Positions 11,418 to 13,112 of a DNA stretch of 13,112 bases are shown here, piece by piece. The number at the start of each line of letters is the position of its first letter. The first letter of the stretch is position 1. This stretch comes from an uncultured Gemmiger sp. (lineage in GTDB: Bacteria; Bacillota; Clostridia; Oscillospirales; Ruminococcaceae): positions 1-13,112 of the forward strand of contig CALWNS010000055.1 in assembly GCA_944382805.1 (NCBI GenBank), given 5' to 3'. The notes under the pieces are model-generated. The model made no database searches, had not been told where the DNA came from, and was given only the letters and a program-made list of their open reading frames with translations. The position numbers and the translations under genes were made by a program.

Positions 11418-12179
11418 TCACGCCTCGCCGCGCTGCATGGCTTCCTCGTACATGGCGCACACCTCGTCCGCCGGGCCGTCGCCGCGCTTGACGCCGTGGT
11501 CCAGCCAGATGGCCCGTTGGCACAGCCGGCGCACCTGCTCGGAGCTGTGGCTCACAAACAGCAGCGTGGTGCCGTTTGCCAGCATCCGGTCCAGGCGGTC
11601 CATGCATTTCTGCTGGAACATAAAGTCGCCCACGGCCAGCACCTCGTCCACCACCAAAAGGTCGGCGGCGACCTCGGTGGCAATGGCAAAGCCCAGGCGG
11701 GTCACCATGCCGGAGGAAAAGTTCTTGACCGGCACGTCCACAAAGTCGCGCAGTTCGGCAAAGTCGATGATATCGTCAAAGTGGGCCTGCATATACTCGC
11801 GGTCGTGGCCCAGCACCGCGCCGTTCAAAAACACGTTTTCCCGCGCGGTCAGGTCCATGTCAAAGCCGGCGCCCAGCTCGATCATGGGCGCAATGCTGCC
11901 CTGGACGCTGCACGCGCCCCGGCTGGGGTACATCACGCCGGCCACCACCTTGAGCATGGTGCTTTTGCCGGAACCGTTGCGCCCGATCAGCGCCACGGCC
12001 TCGCCGCGGCGCACCTGGAACGAAACGTCCTTCAGCGCGTAGAATTCGTTGAACATCAGCTTGCCGCGCAAAAGCTTGACGACATACTCTTTTAGGGTCT
12101 CGGTTTTTTCCTGCGCCAGGTTAAAGCGCATCGAAACATGGTCCACGCTGACCACGACGGGCTGTTCGTTAAAGTCCAT
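11418..12179 (-). CDS. ABC transporter ATPase for surface polysaccharide export (Wzt/TagH type)
   Basis: This 253-residue cytoplasmic ATPase powers export of a lipid-linked polysaccharide or teichoic-acid-like polymer through the permease encoded just upstream. Walker A is G66-R-N-G-S-G-K-S-T74, the signature is S155-S-G-M158, Walker B is L174-L-V-V-D-E179 and the H-loop is S210-H211-S. The N-terminal region with Y-A-L-K-D-V-S-F and the M-I-E-L-G-A-G-F-D-M-D-L-T block (99-111) are typical of the KpsT/Wzt/TagH subfamily. It stops right after the nucleotide-binding domain. It therefore lacks the C-terminal carbohydrate-binding domain of O9a-type Wzt, so no polymer-cap recognition is expected. 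AAGGAGGG in the 14-base gap behind the permease stop supplies the start at 12179, which suggests translational coupling. Confidence 0.93.
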   Translation of the reverse strand: MDFNEQPVVVSVDHVSMRFNLAQEKTETLKEYVVKLLRGKLMFNEFYALKDVSFQVRRGEAVALIGRNGSGKSTMLKVVAGVMYPSRGACSVQGSIAPMIELGAGFDMDLTARENVFLNGAVLGHDREYMQAHFDDIIDFAELRDFVDVPVKNFSSGMVTRLGFAIATEVAADLLVVDEVLAVGDFMFQQKCMDRLDRMLANGTTLLFVSHSSEQVRRLCQRAIWLDHGVKRGDGPADEVCAMYEEAMQRGEA

Positions 12180-12193
12180 CCGCTGCGCCCTCC

Positions 12194-12994
12194 TTAAATA
12201 TACAGGATAAAGTTCCGCTGCAATTTGCGGAACACCAGCATCCCCACCGCCAGCATGACCGCGCCGGAGGCGATGCAGGCGAACCAGGTGTTCGGCCCCG
12301 GGATATGCCCGTACATGACCAGGTTGCGGAACATATTGATATAGTGGTACATGGGGTTGAGCTTCATCAGCCCCTGGGCGAACGGCGGCAGCTGTTCCAG
12401 CGGGTAGAAGATGGGCGTGGCGTACATCCAGCCCAGCGTCAGGATGCCGAACAGGTGCTGCATATCGCGGAAATAGACCGTCAGGGCCGCCAGCAGCAGC
12501 GCCATGCCGCAGCTGAACAGGAACAAAAACACCAGCGGCACAAAGAACAGCAGCATGGTCCAGTAAAACGGCGAGCGGGTGAACACCATGACCAGCACAA
12601 CGGCCGCCAGGCTGAAGGTCATGGTCACAAAGCTGGACACCACGCGGCTGACCGGGAAGATGTATTTGGGGATATAGACCTTTTTGATCAGCGAAGCGTT
12701 ATAAATAATGGAAGTCAAGCCCATGTTGGCGCTTTCGTTAAAAAAGGTGAACAGCGTATTGCCGCAGATCAGGTACAGCGGGTAGTTGGGGATGTCGCTG
12801 CGGAACATATACGAAAAAATGACCGTCTGCACCACCATCATCAGCAGCGGGTTGAGCACGCTCCACACATAGCCCAGAAAGCTGCGGCGGTATTTCACCT
12901 TCAGGTCCCGCCCGACCAGCTCGCTGATCAGCGGGCGGTACTGTACAAAGTGGGACATAATGCTTTTATAGTCGGTTTTTTGTTTGCCTTTCAT
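12194..12994 (-). CDS. ABC-2 permease for surface polysaccharide export (Wzm/TagG type)
   Basis: This 266-residue membrane subunit forms the channel for the ATPase at 11418-12179. It opens with the family block R-D-L-K-V-K-Y-R-R-S-F-L-G-Y-x-W-S-V-L-N-P-L (29-50). About six membrane segments follow (roughly 45-63, 71-88, 118-138, 145-163, 164-196 in part, 236-255). T-V-Y-F-R-D-M (172-178) and T-P-I-F-Y-P (193-198) are typical of the ABC2_membrane polysaccharide exporters. AAAGGAGG (13000-13007) precedes two adjacent ATGs; I take the second, at 12994 (5-base spacing), because the first at 12997 has only 2 bases. A strong promoter lies at 13032-13059, so this is the first gene of the operon. No glycosyltransferase genes are in view, so the polymer is unknown. 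Confidence 0.93.
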   Translation of the reverse strand: MKGKQKTDYKSIMSHFVQYRPLISELVGRDLKVKYRRSFLGYVWSVLNPLLMMVVQTVIFSYMFRSDIPNYPLYLICGNTLFTFFNESANMGLTSIIYNASLIKKVYIPKYIFPVSRVVSSFVTMTFSLAAVVLVMVFTRSPFYWTMLLFFVPLVFLFLFSCGMALLLAALTVYFRDMQHLFGILTLGWMYATPIFYPLEQLPPFAQGLMKLNPMYHYINMFRNLVMYGHIPGPNTWFACIASGAVMLAVGMLVFRKLQRNFILYI

Positions 12995-13031
12995 CATTGC
13001 CTCCTTTGGCCGAAGCCGTTTTATCCCGCCC

Positions 13032-13059
13032 ATTATAGCACAAACCCGCCAAAAAGCAA
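13032..13059 (-). promoter_or_regulatory. Promoter of the polysaccharide exporter operon
   Basis: On the minus strand TTGCTT (13054-13059), 16 bp, then a consensus TATAAT (13032-13037). The predicted leader is about 30 nt, ending in the AAAGGAGG site of the permease gene. Confidence 0.72.
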
Positions 13060-13067
13060 AGGGTAAA

Positions 13068-13112
13068 CCGCTTGAGCGGCTATGCCGCGAGATCGCGCGC
13101 AGCGCGATGCGG
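13068..13112. repeat. Cluster of hairpins at the right edge
   Basis: CCGCT/AGCGG (13068-13072 with 13075-13079), GCGGC/GCCGC (13076-13080 with 13084-13088) and ATCGCGC/GCGCGAT (13092-13098 with 13102-13108, extended by CCGC 13085-13088 with GCGG 13109-13112) overlap in 45 bp. It may be the start of another intergenic palindromic element or part of a terminator cut by the window end. Confidence 0.45.

Overview
The window looks like chromosomal DNA of a high-GC, anaerobic, Gram-positive gut Clostridium relative, most likely Oscillospiraceae/Ruminococcaceae (Faecalibacterium, Gemmiger or Subdoligranulum type). The signs are AGGAGG-type ribosome binding sites, sigma-A promoters with 16-17 bp spacers, a perfect CIRCE operator, a flavodiiron protein, larC, and intergenic gaps filled with short palindromic repeats of a kind I associate with these genera. 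The taxon is inferred from style, not from a search.

Layout. 1-294 is the C-terminal end of an alkaline phosphatase. 444-1631 is a YibE/F-family membrane protein. 1632-2435 holds no intact gene. It has a good promoter, a ribosome binding site and the first 24 codons of an ABC-transporter ATPase, which breaks off into a block of palindromic repeats. 2436-3275 (minus) encodes a secreted, alanine-rich protein built almost entirely of 18-residue repeats. 3294-3924 holds its promoter and another repeat block. 3925-5088 (minus) is a flavodiiron protein. It is divergent from a GH31 glycosidase (5248-7251) and larC (7282-8565), which look co-transcribed. 8566-9038 is a third repeat block. 9039-10589 (minus) is a cardiolipin synthase. 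10590-10925 is a divergent control region with CIRCE and a second palindrome, driving an Hsp20 chaperone (10926-11339). A bidirectional terminator separates hsp20 from a two-gene polysaccharide ABC exporter on the minus strand (permease 12194-12994, ATPase 11418-12179).

How the parts relate. Most genes are single housekeeping, stress or envelope functions: oxygen/NO detoxification, heat shock, cardiolipin synthesis, surface polysaccharide export and phosphate release. Only GH31-larC and the exporter pair look like operons. No complete new multi-gene system is visible.

The two least explained things are the 18-residue-repeat secreted protein and the family of intergenic palindromes. The palindromes share a TGTAGGG scaffold, but their stems differ in sequence while staying self-complementary. 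The family includes a 97-bp stretch present twice without a mismatch.
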